The notes beneath the pieces are model-generated. The model made no database searches, was not told the origin of the DNA, and saw nothing but the letters and a program-made list of their open reading frames with translations. A stretch of 64,000 nucleotides of DNA, taken from contig NC_046679.1 in the NCBI RefSeq assembly GCF_009870125.1, positions 3,720,001 to 3,784,000 of the forward strand, written 5' to 3'. Below, piece by piece: positions 52,101-60,747 of this stretch. The translations under genes and the position numbers were made by a program. Positions within the stretch are counted from its first letter, which is position 1; each line of letters starts with the position of its first letter. The stretch is from Drosophila pseudoobscura (Eukaryota; Arthropoda; Insecta; Diptera; Drosophilidae).

Positions 52101-55100
52101 GCAAATGTTTTTTACAGTTCCACACACAGGCACACATAGAGGCGGAAAAACAATAGCAGGAGCATGAGGCGTAAAAAATTGTTTATGAAAATAGGGTATC
52201 CGTGTGGAAAAGTGGTGACAATATGGAAAGCCGAATGCACTTTCTAGTTTCTCAGATCAACTTTGATTATCTTGTTGGACAGGTTTATAGTTTTTATAGT
52301 TTATATTCGTTCATCATTTTCTACAGAGTCTACAAGCCAAAATTGGCTGACCAGGCCGAAGGCTACACAGACAGGGCTGGTGCCATGAAGAACGCCTTAT
52401 TGATGGACGAAGTGCTGACTGTTGAAGAGCGCAACATCCTCTCAGCTGCACCCAAGATCATGATTGGGAAGCTGCTATCCTCAACTCGATCGAACGAAAG
52501 GGGGAGGCCGTCGGTAGCATGGAGATCCTGGCGAGATCCTGAAGCTCGACTATATTTGGAGCCTGGAGAGTGGCAAAAGATCTGCCTCCCATTCTTCAAG
52601 ATTTGCTTCATTAAATCACAGTTCAAACACAAAATTGAAAAGCTCTATTTCCCCCACTCGCATCAGTAGAGTATTCAAATTGTTGGGGTTAAAGATCGTC
52701 ACTCTGTTGTAGATGAAGATGGGCGGCTGCGGCTCCGACTGTCGCTATATCTATAGATAAACATACATACATACATATGTGTACATATTTATAAAAAATA
52801 AAAAACAAAAACAAACAACCGGCAATAACTACCGCGGACGGACAAGCAAAGCAGCGCAAAAAGGCTGATAGCGCATAAGTGCACAACAGCAGCAACAAGA
52901 ACAATAACAACAACAGCAGTAGCTGCAACAACTGCAACATGGGGCAAAAGGAAACAACAGAACCTAAGAAAAAAACAGCTAAACGCGAACCAGGCAAAGT
53001 GCAGCAGCAACTGATGGCTGGCTCTGGCTCTGGGTCTGGCTCCTCTCGTTTTGGCCCGTTCCAGCCTGGCTGGCTGGCTGGCTGGTTGGCTGACGGTTCT
53101 GGCAATGCTAAATAAACCCATGCCCCACAGATACAGATATAGATACACCCCCATACCACACGTATACGTATATACGTATACGTATATGTATACGTATACT
53201 GTGACACAACATGTAAGCTTGCATACATGCAATTTGAGTAACCGCATTTTATCACGTAACCCATTTGTCTTAACCACTTTGTTGCCAACTTGCAGTGTGA
53301 TGCTCTGGCCAAGTGGCAGCGGCGGCGGCGGCAGCGGCAGCGGCGCAAGAAAACCAGCAATAAGGTTGGGCCTGGCGGTGCAGTCGAGTGGGTGGGCGGA
53401 GCAGCAGCAGGAACAGAAGGAGGAGGAGTACGAGCAAATGCATTGCCATGTTTCAAGCTTAATCCGCATCCTTCGCACACACACGGACGCCCGGACGGAC
53501 GGACGCACACACACACATTTACAAGAAATGCCGGATTTAAGCCCAACATTTACGTCAAGTAGATGCGGGTTTTTATATGCACTCACTCTCCTGCCGCATC
53601 CCACCCCATCCCGTCCCGTCCCCTTGCCCGCTCTCACTATCTTTACATGGGTAGCACTCCGCCGCTTCGCCCCGCCCCGCCCACAACTCATTCGCTTAAT
53701 TAGTACTTCCGGCTCAGTGCAGTACATTTCCTTTGTTTATTACCAGCCCCTCCTCAAGCGCACCACCCCCCCGCACCAAGCCCATCGCTAACGACAGGAC
53801 ATGGGTCTGGCATCATGTCTGCATTTCTTAGTTCGGTTCTCCTTGGGCTTCCTCTCCCCTCCATTTTTTGCTGCGGACCACCTCCAGCTGGTTTATGGGT
53901 CAGGGCGAAAAGCGTGGCACACATACATATACATATGTATGTATGCACATGCGAGGAGCATCCTCACAATAAAATTGATTTTCTCTTGTGTTTGGAAAAG
54001 AAAAGTAAACGTTTTAAATATTAAAATAAATTAAGTCAAGGACAAGCAATCAGAAGACACGTCAACTGCAATTCGAGCAAATAGTAGCACCACAAATCGA
54101 ACTGGCAATACTCTTGCAAAAGGTATTCTGATTCCCAAAAGAACGTCTATGAAAAGATCTTCCTGTTTAAAACCTATCCCACAAGATCAACAGATGAATC
54201 AAAGGCCATTCTTTGTGCTTTGTAGCTGCAAGGGGTATCAAAAGCTATAGCCCTTGCGGGAATACCCTTTCTTCTTCTTGTTATTCCCATGCTGCTCCTG
54301 CTGCTCCTCTTTTTGTTGTTCTTTTGTCAACAGAAAAGACAAAATGTTGCACGCAAGGCGCAACGCATTCAATGTAGCGACAAATGATGTATGCAGGCAG
54401 CCTCCCCAAGTGGGAGCTGCAACCAATGCTGCACGAATTGCCTAATTTCAGTCGACCCCCGATGCCGTGGAGACTTGCATCAGCATCAGGAGCATCAGCA
54501 GCATCAGAAGGAACGACAATTACGCTTCATTAAATCGCAAGTGCAATTGGCAATTCGACGAGAGAGGCAACATGGCATGGAAATTGGTTTTGCCTCCGAG
54601 TCACGTCTGTCCTTCGATTCGATTCCCGGTACCCGATGCTGCCGCAATTATGCAAATAATTTCATAGCCCAAAAATTGCAAATAAATGTGGAATTGTACA
54701 TCACAATGCGAGAGTAGCAGGGGACGGGGCGGGTGGGGGAAAAAAGAGGTAAATAGAATTCGGTGGCGCGTCTGCGGCAAACCGTGAAATGCAATAACAT
54801 TGAATGGAAATAGTTTCGCAGATGCCTCGCTGACTTTGAAGCGATCCACCCGACGTCTAATGAAATATTTATCCAGGTAATGCATAGTCATACGCTGTAT
54901 AGTCCTCACCTGCGTTGGAGTGCGACAACAGATTGTTAAAGAATGTGCCAATTGTTGTTGCATCGCCGGTTTCTATCGCATCCTCCGATGTGGTCCCCTC
55001 CGGTGGCTGCTGCTGCTGCTGCCGGTGCTCTTTGCTGCCAGCAATTGTGATTTCGGCCTCGAAATCGATGCTGTTGAAAGATTCATTGTCGATGTCACTC

Positions 55101-58100
55101 AAATGCTGGGATTTGTCATCGCTGCCGGCTAGTAGATTCTGCAGAGATGACTGATGCTGCTGCGGTCTGGGCATCCCCCTGACATCGGCATCAACATCAA
55201 TCAGTTTATCGTTCCCCTCTGTCGCTGCTGCTGCAACTCCTCCTCCTCCTCCTGCTCCTCCTTCTACTGCTGCTGTTGCGGACAATTTGAATGCCGCTGA
55301 CATTGCCTGTTGTTGTTCATTTAGTTGCGACAGAGTTGTAAAGTCATCGCACTCGGCGCTCAGCAGCTCCATGTCATCATCATCATCATCATCCTCGTCG
55401 TCGCCGCCTTCCGTCTTCCGCTGCTGCTCATCCAAACTGCTGCTGGCAACGCATTCGCTGATGCTGCGTGCGGCATTTCTAATGTGGCAGCGCGTCGTTT
55501 TTTCGGCTGATAGCCAAAAGGATCATCATCATCCACACACACACACACAGACAGACACACACGCAAACGACATGAAAAGAGAGTGGCAGAAGACATGGGT
55601 TAGCCTTACAATTTGTGTAAATATTTGTGCAAGATTGCGCTGGCGGCAAATGCAAATTTGGTTTGACCTCGTTGCTGCTGCATGTGCCGCCGCCTAAAAG
55701 CATGCACTAATAATTTTCATATGTGCATTGTGTGGGTGTGCATCCGCTTCCCCCACGCTCGCTCTCTTTCGGTCTCTCCGGCAGTGCAATTGCTCAATTT
55801 TCTTGATTTCGGCGTGGTCTGTCTGTTGGTTTGTCCATCCGTATGCCTGTCTGTCTGTCTGCCTGTCTGTTGGTCCGTCCCTCTGTCAGCATGTCACATT
55901 TCCACATGACTGCACACCCACACATCCCCACACACACATGCTGGTGTGTCCCGACTTGCATTCTGCCTTATTTGCTATACCTTCATCAGCAACGGAACTT
56001 GCTGCCTCGGTCGTGGCAGCATCTTCCCCAGCATTAATTCCCAACGAGCTCTGGTGGTGGCTCCTCTGCCGCTCCTCCTCCTCCTCCTGCTCCTGCTGTT
56101 GACACTTTGGCTGCTGCTGGGGATGCTGCTGCAGTTTTGCATTTGAATTTCCTTCCATTTGCATTGCAGTCTCCGTATTCTGCTGATCCTTAAGAATCTT
56201 CTGCTGGTGGTGCTCCTCCTGTTGTTGACTTGTCGCTAGTTCGTAATTTTTCAATTGGAATATTTGATTTTTTAATGATTTCCTTCGCCGCAAATACTCA
56301 TTGTGCTGCAATTGTTGATTGCACAACAGTTGGCGCAAACTCTGGCCCAGACTCAACTGCCCCTCCGCCACAGGCCCACGACCAGGCCCAGACCCAGGCC
56401 CATCCAGGGCCTGGAGTATGCCATTGATGACCTCCAGTGTGGCATTTATAATGGCGTGATTCGTTGTGGGCTGCGTGCTCAGCAGGTGCAGACAATAATC
56501 ATAAATTTCAATAATTTGCCGACAGTCGGAGGTCGTGGCCTGGTGTTGTTGCTGTTTCTGCTGCTGCCCGACCAGGGACTCGGCATCGTCATGATTATCC
56601 GCAGAATAGCCGCGTATTAGCTGCGGCAACAGCAGACGCAACAGCCCCAAGGCGCCCAGCACGCAGTTGCTCTGCTGATCCGTCAGAAGGAGCTCTATAA
56701 TGGAAGCAGAGAGAGGAGATAAGTTAGTTAATGGAGAGAAAACTTAAGTCTGGGTTGGCTGCTGCTGCTACAAATTAAAAATGCTCTTCAAACTTTTCTT
56801 TTTGCGCAGCATGCGTTGGCAATTCCAATTTGCTCAAAGACACTGAAACAGATACAGATGCTCATACTGAAGCGATGCCAAAGATACCCCCGTCGATAGA
56901 TAGATACGATACCTTTACCCACTTGCGCGTTTGGCCGGTTTGGCCAATAGCAGTTCATACTTTTCTTTCGTGTTCTTTTCAAAGTTTTCCCTCATATGTT
57001 TTGCAACAAATTGCCTCCAATTAAATTTATCTCGTTGAAAAGTTTCCATCTGATATTTATAGACTCCACAACCCAGAACCACCAGAAGTAGGAGTAAGAG
57101 TTCTGTTCTTGCTCCATCTCTTGGCTCTTGGCTCTCGTGTTGTCTCTCCTTATTTGTCGTTTCATTACGTATACGCCACCAATCACAAAACGCCATGTTG
57201 GAAGTTTGTTACTCAATTAGTTTTCATTTTCTTCCTTTGGGGCGCAAAATTGAAAACACTTCTCTCACTCTCTCCCGCTCGCTGGCGAAACTTTTTACAT
57301 GGCCCTCGGTGGCAGCAGCGGCAGCGGCATCGGCAGCCAAGTGACTTTGCCACCAGAGCACAACTTGCGGCCTGTTTTCATGTGTATCAATTAATTGCGG
57401 CAAAAGCCGCAAGAACTTTCTTCAAAATTGGCGGAGGAGGCATCCGCAAAACGGAACGATCATGCCGGGCACGTTTAAGGACTGCAATTAATAGTTTCTC
57501 ACACACCCGCACGCACTCAGGTGCTTAATGGTGATGGATAAGCGACAATGGAGTCAGAAGTTGTGATGACCAATGACAGAAAAAGCCATTACTTACTCGC
57601 ATTCTAGAGGTTTCTATCTGCAAGTGAATCGAAAGCTTCAAGCTTCTCCTTTGGGGGCTTCACTTAGCCCTGTCATGGGGTATACTATGAAATACATTTC
57701 GAAAGGGAAATTCCTGGACATTTGGCTATTTATGCTGCCACAGTTGACATGAAAAATAATTTGCACTTTTTGTTTAGCTGCGCATCATAAATTCTGCATT
57801 TCTGCTTTTTTGCTGGCTTTGCTGCAAAGAGCCCCTGCATTTGTTTACAACGTTGATTATCCGCTTTAAAGCTGCACAGGAATGAATATCTGATTCAATT
57901 TCGCATGAATTATTGCATGGAAGTGTCCAAGTGCATAAATTTCATTTCGTCTAAGGGCAGTTATATGGGAGCACGGAGCAGGAAGCAAGAGCAGGGAGCA
58001 GAAGATGGAGCAAAGCCAGAGACAAACAAACGGAGATGGCAGAGATGGGCGGCGGAGGCGGAGGGCTGAGGGCAAGGCCCTGGCTGGGCCGTACTTTGTG

Positions 58101-60622
58101 TCTGTTTGTTGGGGCATGCCGGGGCACAAGTACTCACGGCTATGATGGGCGACCATAAAAGGAGGCGCCAGACTGTATAAGGATGCGCTGAAGAGTTGCC
58201 TGGGCATTGTGCTGGCATTGCCTTTGCGTAGAAGTGGCATACAGTTGACACAGGACTAGAACCAGGAGCACCAGGCAGCGCCAGGCAGCACCAGGAGTTG
58301 AAGGAGTTGATTTGAAGGTAAACATTTGGACAAGAAAAGAGCAAAAGGTGAAGTCAATTTCTAATTTAATTCATATGAAACTCCCAGTGAGGTCAGACCC
58401 AAGCAAACACTCTTGCAACAGAGTAAGCAATTAATACTCAAAAACTATATGTACCTATATTGGGTATAGTAGTTCTCTATATTTCAGATGCACTGGCCAC
58501 TCGAATTCCTATTTCTAGTTGCTCTATTTGCGCCCTCTAGTCCGCTATAAAAACAAAACAAAAAACTATAAATGCTGTAACTAAGGTGCATCTCTGGGCG
58601 AAGGTTTGCCAATAATATTTGCAGGAAAATTCAATAAAAAATGATTTGTGTGCCCAATTTTTTAGCATTTTCACATGTCTATGACTTTTGTTTGTGCTCG
58701 CTGCAGTTGGAAACGAGCATTTGCCGCAGTCCGCCAGTCAGCAAATGCTAAAATAAAACCCATTCAAGTATCTTTGTCTAAAATCATAACAAATTCCGCA
58801 CAGCAAAAAACAATAAAAGTAGATGTACACCCGATGTACATCTCTCGTCCATCGATGGATGATGGCAAAAGGTAACCAAGAGCCATCCACAAATATAATT
58901 TATATCAACTGTCTACACCCTTTTATTGTGGCACAAACCAACCGCCGCCGTAGCCGCCGCCGCCGCCGACGCCGACGATGGACAAAACGAATATTCATGG
59001 AGGGGAATGCATTCACAATACCAGTTTTTGAATGGACTCCACTCCTATTCTCACTTTTTCTGTATTTTGCTTTGTATATTGTTGGTATGGTATTTTTCAT
59101 GGATTTGCGGCTTTTTAGAATATTAAAAATATTTTTCCAGCCAACCGTCCAACCATATACATATGTATGTATTTATGTATATGTACACATATATGTAGAT
59201 TCGGCTTTAGAATTTTGAATTTTACACGCTTTTTAAACACCTTTTTCATTATTGATGAGAGTACAGGTTTTTAGAGGAGAAAAGAGGCGTTTAATGGCCA
59301 GTAATAGAAGCAAAACTCTTTGACACCAAATCAAGGATTAGTTAACCCAACATGAATAGTAAATGAAGGCAGTTTTTTAGAAAAAAAAATACTTTTGCAA
59401 ATTAGTAGTCCTAGCGGGAATGCAATACACATCAAGTGGATTCAATTCCGGCTTAAAATAAGGCTATCCTACAGTTGGATTATTGCATTCTCATCAGGCG
59501 CTTCATTTCCGCTTACCCATCACTTTGTTGAGTCCATGCCTGGCCATGAGGCTTCTGTGGCGTGCATGCTCGATCAGGCTGATGCAATTTTGGGCCGAAC
59601 AGCGGCGCTTGACTGCACAATCTGCGCCAATGTTGTCCAGAAATATCTAGAAAAATAAATACGACAGTTGGGTAAATAGTTCCATGGATAGACCGATGCT
59701 TGCAGCTGCTTTCCACCTCCAACAGTTTGCAGGTTTCGCTGTCGCTTAGTCCCTGCTGCACATAGCGGCCAAAATGCTTCACAAAATCACAGAGCGTCTC
59801 CTGGAGAAGGGTCTCCTTGCGCTGCGATATGGTGGACATGCATTGCAGCAGCCGGACTGCATACCATTTGATATGCTTCTCTTTGATGTGAGGTGCGTAG
59901 TAGGAAAATAGATTCAAGCAAATGCGCAACGATCTAAAAAAGAGGGACATGGTTATAGGATTCACTGATTGTGGGTTTTAGGTATCCTCCTACCTTTGAT
60001 TACCATTCCTTTTGATTTCTCCATACAAATCCATCAGTATGCGGCTGACCCGCGTCTTCTCCAGGGCGCGAAAGATCTTGTTGAGGTTCTCCTCGGCACT
60101 CATTCGCACCTTCGAGTCGAGATCCTCGCAGAAGAGCAGCAGCACATTGGTGGCCGTGCCGCAGTGGGCGGAATAGTTGATGTGCCCCGCCAGTGCAGGT
60201 GACATGATGCACTCTGCTATCTGCTGGAAGCAGGTGATCTTCTGCTTTTGGCTGTGAAAAGATTTGGAAGATTAACAAAGTGCACAGGTATGCGCGATGA
60301 CGTCATATCGGATGCGCTCGATAAAGATATTATTGATAATGCTTTTGCTGCTGGAATTGTTGGTTCATTAAACTGAGGGCGATGCCGCATTTCGGGCATG
60401 GCCTTGACAGTGGAATCGAATCAATATATGCTTATATATAGATGGCATAATGAACAACAAACTGTTGCCGGTCCCCTCCCCCAAAGCATTCGATCCGATG
60501 CAGCAGCACACAACAGAGACATTCAACGCAACAAAAGCCACAACCCACCTGCATTCTGTGTTGCGTAGTTGGTCGACAAATCCAGTAAACTTCTCGTAAA
60601 CGCTGGACCTCGCTTTGTCCAT
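20530..60622 (-). CDS. htt: Huntingtin, complete coding region, 29 exons, 3,707 aa
   Basis: Exons (5' to 3'): 60622-60549, 60251-59994, 59933-59717, 59646-59517, 56694-55981, 55506-54910, 50626-50321, 50231-49330, 47189-46347, 45429-44785, 44635-44452, 41136-40826, 40397-39846, 39545-39388, 39334-38713, 36569-35826, 35299-35132, 35013-34718, 34490-34403, 34293-33406, 33336-33125, 31362-31111, 30143-29774, 29460-29323, 29257-28995, 27631-27457, 26034-25740, 22119-21851, 20982-20530. Every junction is phase-consistent and totals 11,124 nt. I recall 29 exons and about 3,580 aa for the melanogaster gene, so the architecture matches and this protein is somewhat longer. Role from family knowledge: a HEAT-repeat scaffold working with HAP40 in vesicle transport, mitosis and autophagy. 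Seen: helical-repeat blocks resembling human HTT (GALGLLRLLLPQLI, SVKIGSILEQSL, ARVREHAACCLCRFI, WTLNYSLIEWTSKF), separated by low-complexity inserts. There is no polyglutamine tract near the N-terminus. The ATG at 60622 has G at -3 and no in-frame ATG upstream. Confidence 0.95.
20983..21850 (-). other. htt intron 28
   Basis: No exon-like block. It holds GCAGTG-type repeats near 21505-21535 and 21688-21733 and is otherwise plain intron. Confidence 0.8.
22120..25739 (-). other. htt intron 27
   Basis: Large intron with a 24-C run (G on the sense strand) at 22514-22537, a TATCGATA palindrome at 23540-23547, an ACT-triplet stretch near 24730-24765, and ACTCAT and TC microsatellites near 25051-25080 and 25378-25393. 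I see no nested gene. Confidence 0.75.
22514..22537. repeat. 24-nt C homopolymer
   Basis: A pure run of 24 C followed by T and CCC. On the htt sense strand it is a G run about 395 nt upstream of exon 28. Such long C/G runs are rare in fly DNA and prone to sequencing length error. Confidence 0.9.
25740..27631 (-). CDS. htt: htt exons 26-27: strongly conserved C-terminal block
   Basis: Exons 27631-27457 and 26034-25740, residues 3311-3467. Exon 26 carries WTLNYSLIEWTSKFVPQCH, close to the human WTFNYTILEWTAKF-type segment as I remember it. Exon 27 starts GLERIVVNSGIPSPP, has a Gly/Ala-rich insert, then MRHKIEKLALELLKMENEK. Confidence 0.93.
26035..27456 (-). other. htt intron 26
   Basis: CAG/CAA triplets near 26380-26460 and CCGCCG near 26305-26325; no exon-like block recognised. 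Confidence 0.8.
27632..28994 (-). other. htt intron 25
   Basis: No recognised feature beyond short triplet runs near 28040-28065. Confidence 0.8.
28995..30143 (-). CDS. htt: htt exons 23-25: C-terminal HEAT blocks
   Basis: Exons 30143-29774, 29460-29323 and 29257-28995, residues 3054-3310. Key stretches are LKKLHKVQLLVDACNVFYQ, LNHILVLPNLVKFCEICES and HIIYLLCRSQALLIPSLSE. Donors and acceptors are standard. Confidence 0.93.
29461..29773 (-). other. htt intron 23
   Basis: Nothing beyond splice sites is visible. Confidence 0.8.
30144..31110 (-). other. htt intron 22
   Basis: AT-rich; contains a CATA tetranucleotide run near 30546-30556 and a GGGACT run near 31090-31106 next to the exon 22 donor. 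Confidence 0.8.
31111..31362 (-). CDS. htt: htt exon 22
   Basis: Residues 2970-3053: LSIFGFTTRQQFEEYFMTF and following helices. It splices phase 2 to exons 21 and 23. It is isolated by introns of about 1.8 kb and 1 kb. Confidence 0.92.
31363..33124 (-). other. htt intron 21
   Basis: Includes the TCCGCA hexamer repeat (31811-31849) and a GTC triplet run (32701-32722). A 91-codon open frame at 31630-31905 (-) is preceded by an acceptor-like TTTCAG, but in the phase set by exon 21 it soon reaches a stop. Exon 21 joins exon 22 directly in phase. Confidence 0.75.
31811..31849. repeat. TCCGCA hexanucleotide repeat
   Basis: Six or so units with one TCCGTA variant. On the minus strand one frame reads Asp-Ala repeats. 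Confidence 0.85.
33125..35299 (-). CDS. htt: htt exons 17-21: C-terminal HEAT blocks
   Basis: Exons 35299-35132, 35013-34718, 34490-34403, 34293-33406 and 33336-33125, residues 2420-2969. The exon cluster is compact apart from intron 17-18. Exon 20 is a long helical block (LIKFATQHADAPQQQKQL to HELAPVQVPL). Exon 21 ends in a Q-rich stretch (ESQKQQTQQQLQKQQ) and then DVDILRQFVKR. Exon 19 is only 88 nt. Confidence 0.93.
35300..35825 (-). other. htt intron 16
   Basis: Contains a GGGACC run near 35460-35478 and a CAGA run near 35665-35690; no other feature. Confidence 0.8.
35826..36569 (-). CDS. htt: htt exon 16: HEAT block with alanine-rich insert
   Basis: Residues 2172-2419. It begins DVGNFGDLAMAMVMLANVI. 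An Ala-rich insert with several runs (AAAVAAAAASASGA, SSAAAAARAAAATAA) precedes helices such as VLSEKLLACLDALLG, and a Gly run (GGQGGGGGSA) follows later. The GC-rich triplets produce long open frames on the other strand that are not genes. Confidence 0.92.
36570..38712 (-). other. htt intron 15
   Basis: Contains GCATGGAT repeats near 37313-37348 and AGCC/AGTC repeats near 38305-38340. Open frames here overlap each other in several frames and look accidental. Confidence 0.8.
38713..39545 (-). CDS. htt: htt exons 14-15: HEAT blocks
   Basis: Exons 39545-39388 and 39334-38713, residues 1912-2171. Exon 14 (LFMKSNALIQAPILMLLSQ) uses a GTGGGT donor. Exon 15 begins NAFIIVPPMLRFL and ends LLQLFIEQ, mostly helical with a short disordered loop (SNNSGRAGGQSPLTA). 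Confidence 0.92.
39546..39845 (-). other. htt intron 13
   Basis: Short AC run near 39657-39675; nothing else. Confidence 0.8.
39846..41136 (-). CDS. htt: htt exons 12-13: HEAT blocks with glycine runs
   Basis: Exons 41136-40826 and 40397-39846, residues 1624-1911. Exon 12 carries two Gly/Ser runs (QRGGGGGSGGGGGTSS and SSGGGGGSGS) between helices such as ASHLDFLLRHSTKMLNIYY. Exon 13 has LIEEILHYLTKLINYAPAE and a second Gly/Ala-rich insert before LFEPLVIYCLT. Confidence 0.92.
40398..40825 (-). other. htt intron 12
   Basis: Short TC run near 40677-40700; nothing else. Confidence 0.8.
41137..44451 (-). other. htt intron 11
   Basis: Long intron with CCGGT/CCCGG pentamer clusters near 42436-42463 and 44144-44171, and a markedly AT-rich island at about 43380-43900. 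No nested gene recognised. Confidence 0.75.
44452..47189 (-). CDS. htt: htt exons 9-11: HEAT blocks with long low-complexity inserts
   Basis: Exons 47189-46347, 45429-44785 and 44635-44452 encode residues 1067-1623. Exon 9 opens with GFEDEIHTVVIQALNAFD, then inserts an ELELELEQEQEL run, an Ala run and GPGSGPEPGPGP before returning to helices (LLLNKLRLCHHNKYWLV). Exon 10 has ARVREHAACCLCRFI followed by a Q run and a (DA)-type run. Exon 11 is helical (FGIIYALRLLLRHFNF). Confidence 0.92.
45430..46346 (-). other. htt intron 9
   Basis: No feature beyond short CAGTCGGC repeats near 46052-46085 and a C run at 46191-46202. Confidence 0.8.
47190..49329 (-). other. htt intron 8
   Basis: Contains a GAGAAC run (47263-47288), CCATCCA repeats (about 47436-47459), a TG dinucleotide run (48442-48460) and an AT-rich part near 48660-48860. 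No nested gene. Confidence 0.8.
47263..47288. repeat. GAGAAC hexanucleotide repeat
   Basis: Four GAGAAC units in htt intron 8. Confidence 0.85.
49330..50626 (-). CDS. htt: htt exons 7-8: Ser/Thr-rich linker and HEAT block
   Basis: Exon 7 (50626-50321) is Ser/Thr-rich (ASESVSKLFRQSS to RRSTPN). Exon 8 (50231-49330) encodes SVKIGSILEQSLIYYTARL, comparable to human CVRLLSASFLL, then a disordered stretch with PPMSLPPRPPKRTKSLRSR (proline-rich and basic), and ends with a helix at ILLK. Residues 664-1066. The basic-proline segment looks like a possible SH3-ligand or nuclear-signal motif, but this is a pattern only. Confidence 0.92.
52328..52602 (+). pseudogene. 14-3-3 epsilon-like decayed fragment in htt intron 6
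   Basis: Translation gives VYKPKLADQAEGY, then AMKNALLMD, LTVEERNILSAAPK and IG. These align in order with the N-terminal part of fly 14-3-3 epsilon (VYKAKLAEQAERY, AMKKVASMD, LTVEERNLLSVAYK, VIG) as I know it. One codon is missing after MD. After IG the protein match fails, but the DNA still has CTCGATCGA near 52484-52492, as in the parent's TSIEQKEE coding stretch, now in another frame. A weaker DNA resemblance may continue to about 52602. The phosphopeptide-binding core and the rest of the protein are missing. It lies antisense to htt. A dispersed, probably retrotransposed copy fits best; introns of the parent could not be checked. The surrounding open frame (52202-52669) is probably accidental. 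Confidence 0.75.
53160..53183. repeat. Perfect 24-nt palindrome of ACGTATAC units
   Basis: The sequence equals its own reverse complement over 24 nt with no spacer, and similar GTATAC units continue to about 53199. Confidence 0.9.
54910..56694 (-). CDS. htt: htt exons 5-6: HEAT block followed by a disordered acidic and Q-rich linker
   Basis: Exon 5 (56694-55981) starts ELLLTDQQSN and carries GALGLLRLLLPQLI, matching the human block with VLLTLRYLVPLL. It then turns Q/E-rich. Exon 6 (55506-54910) has an acidic run (GGDDEDDDDDDDMELL), a Gly run and a Gln run. Together they cover residues 227-663, the counterpart of the disordered human region that contains protease sites. The exon 6 acceptor was placed at CTATCAG because the nearer CATTAG would shift the frame into a stop. 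Confidence 0.9.
55507..55980 (-). other. htt intron 5
   Basis: CT/GTCT repeats near 55846-55870 and a CA run near 55536-55562; no exon-like block. Confidence 0.8.
56695..59516 (-). other. htt intron 4
   Basis: Exon 4 ends in phase 1 and joins exon 5 directly (G + AG = Glu). A CCG triplet run lies near 58941-58975 and a CATATGTA-type AT-rich palindromic stretch near 59157-59198. One block with good splice sites (58138-58255) is listed separately. Confidence 0.8.
58138..58255 (-). other. Cryptic or poison exon candidate in htt intron 4
   Basis: A TTCTAG acceptor before 58255 and a strong GTGAGT donor after 58138 enclose 118 nt. In the phase supplied by exon 4 the block reads VLCQLYATSTQRQ onward and meets TAG near its end, so inclusion would truncate huntingtin. 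Skipping it gives the conserved protein. Confidence 0.25.
59517..60622 (-). CDS. htt: htt exons 1-4: N-terminal HEAT region
   Basis: Exons 60622-60549, 60251-59994, 59933-59717 and 59646-59517 encode residues 1-226. The protein begins MDKARSSVYEKFTGFVDQL, an amphipathic helix where human HTT has its N17, but it passes straight into the first HEAT block with no Q or P run. Intron 3 is only 70 nt and uses the weak donor GTGGAA. Exon 4 (IFLDNIGADCAVKRR) resembles the human block following residue 200. Confidence 0.93.
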
Positions 60623-60747
60623 TTCGTTGAAAGTTGTTTGTTTGTTTTTAATAAAATTGCATTTTGTTTTGCTTTTAGCTGCGGAAACTAGGGATGTACA
60701 ATAGTCGACGGAAGTTTCGATAGTCGCGCATAACAAAGATGCGCAAC

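Larger units (their letters stand above)
50627..54909 (-). other. htt intron 6
   Basis: Largest htt intron. It contains the 14-3-3-like fragment (52328-52602, opposite strand), a 24-nt perfect palindrome at 53160-53183, GGCT repeats near 53065-53090 and a short inverted repeat at 51471-51494. Two overlapping minus-strand open frames of 286 and 312 codons at 52689-53727 consist largely of repeat-derived sequence and are not called. Confidence 0.8.

Noticed and set aside
52689..53727. Two overlapping minus-strand frames of 286 and 312 codons in htt intron 6
   Set aside because: They owe their length to GTAT, CAG and GT repeats read in two frames; no domain or start context supports a gene.
55484..55501. 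Acceptor CATTAG as the start of htt exon 6
   Set aside because: It would shift the frame and give a stop; the CTATCAG acceptor at 55507-55508 restores phase 1.
57866..58344. Minus-strand frames near 58 kb as htt exon 5
   Set aside because: The true exon 5 at 56694 matches huntingtin and joins exon 4 in phase; this block does not.
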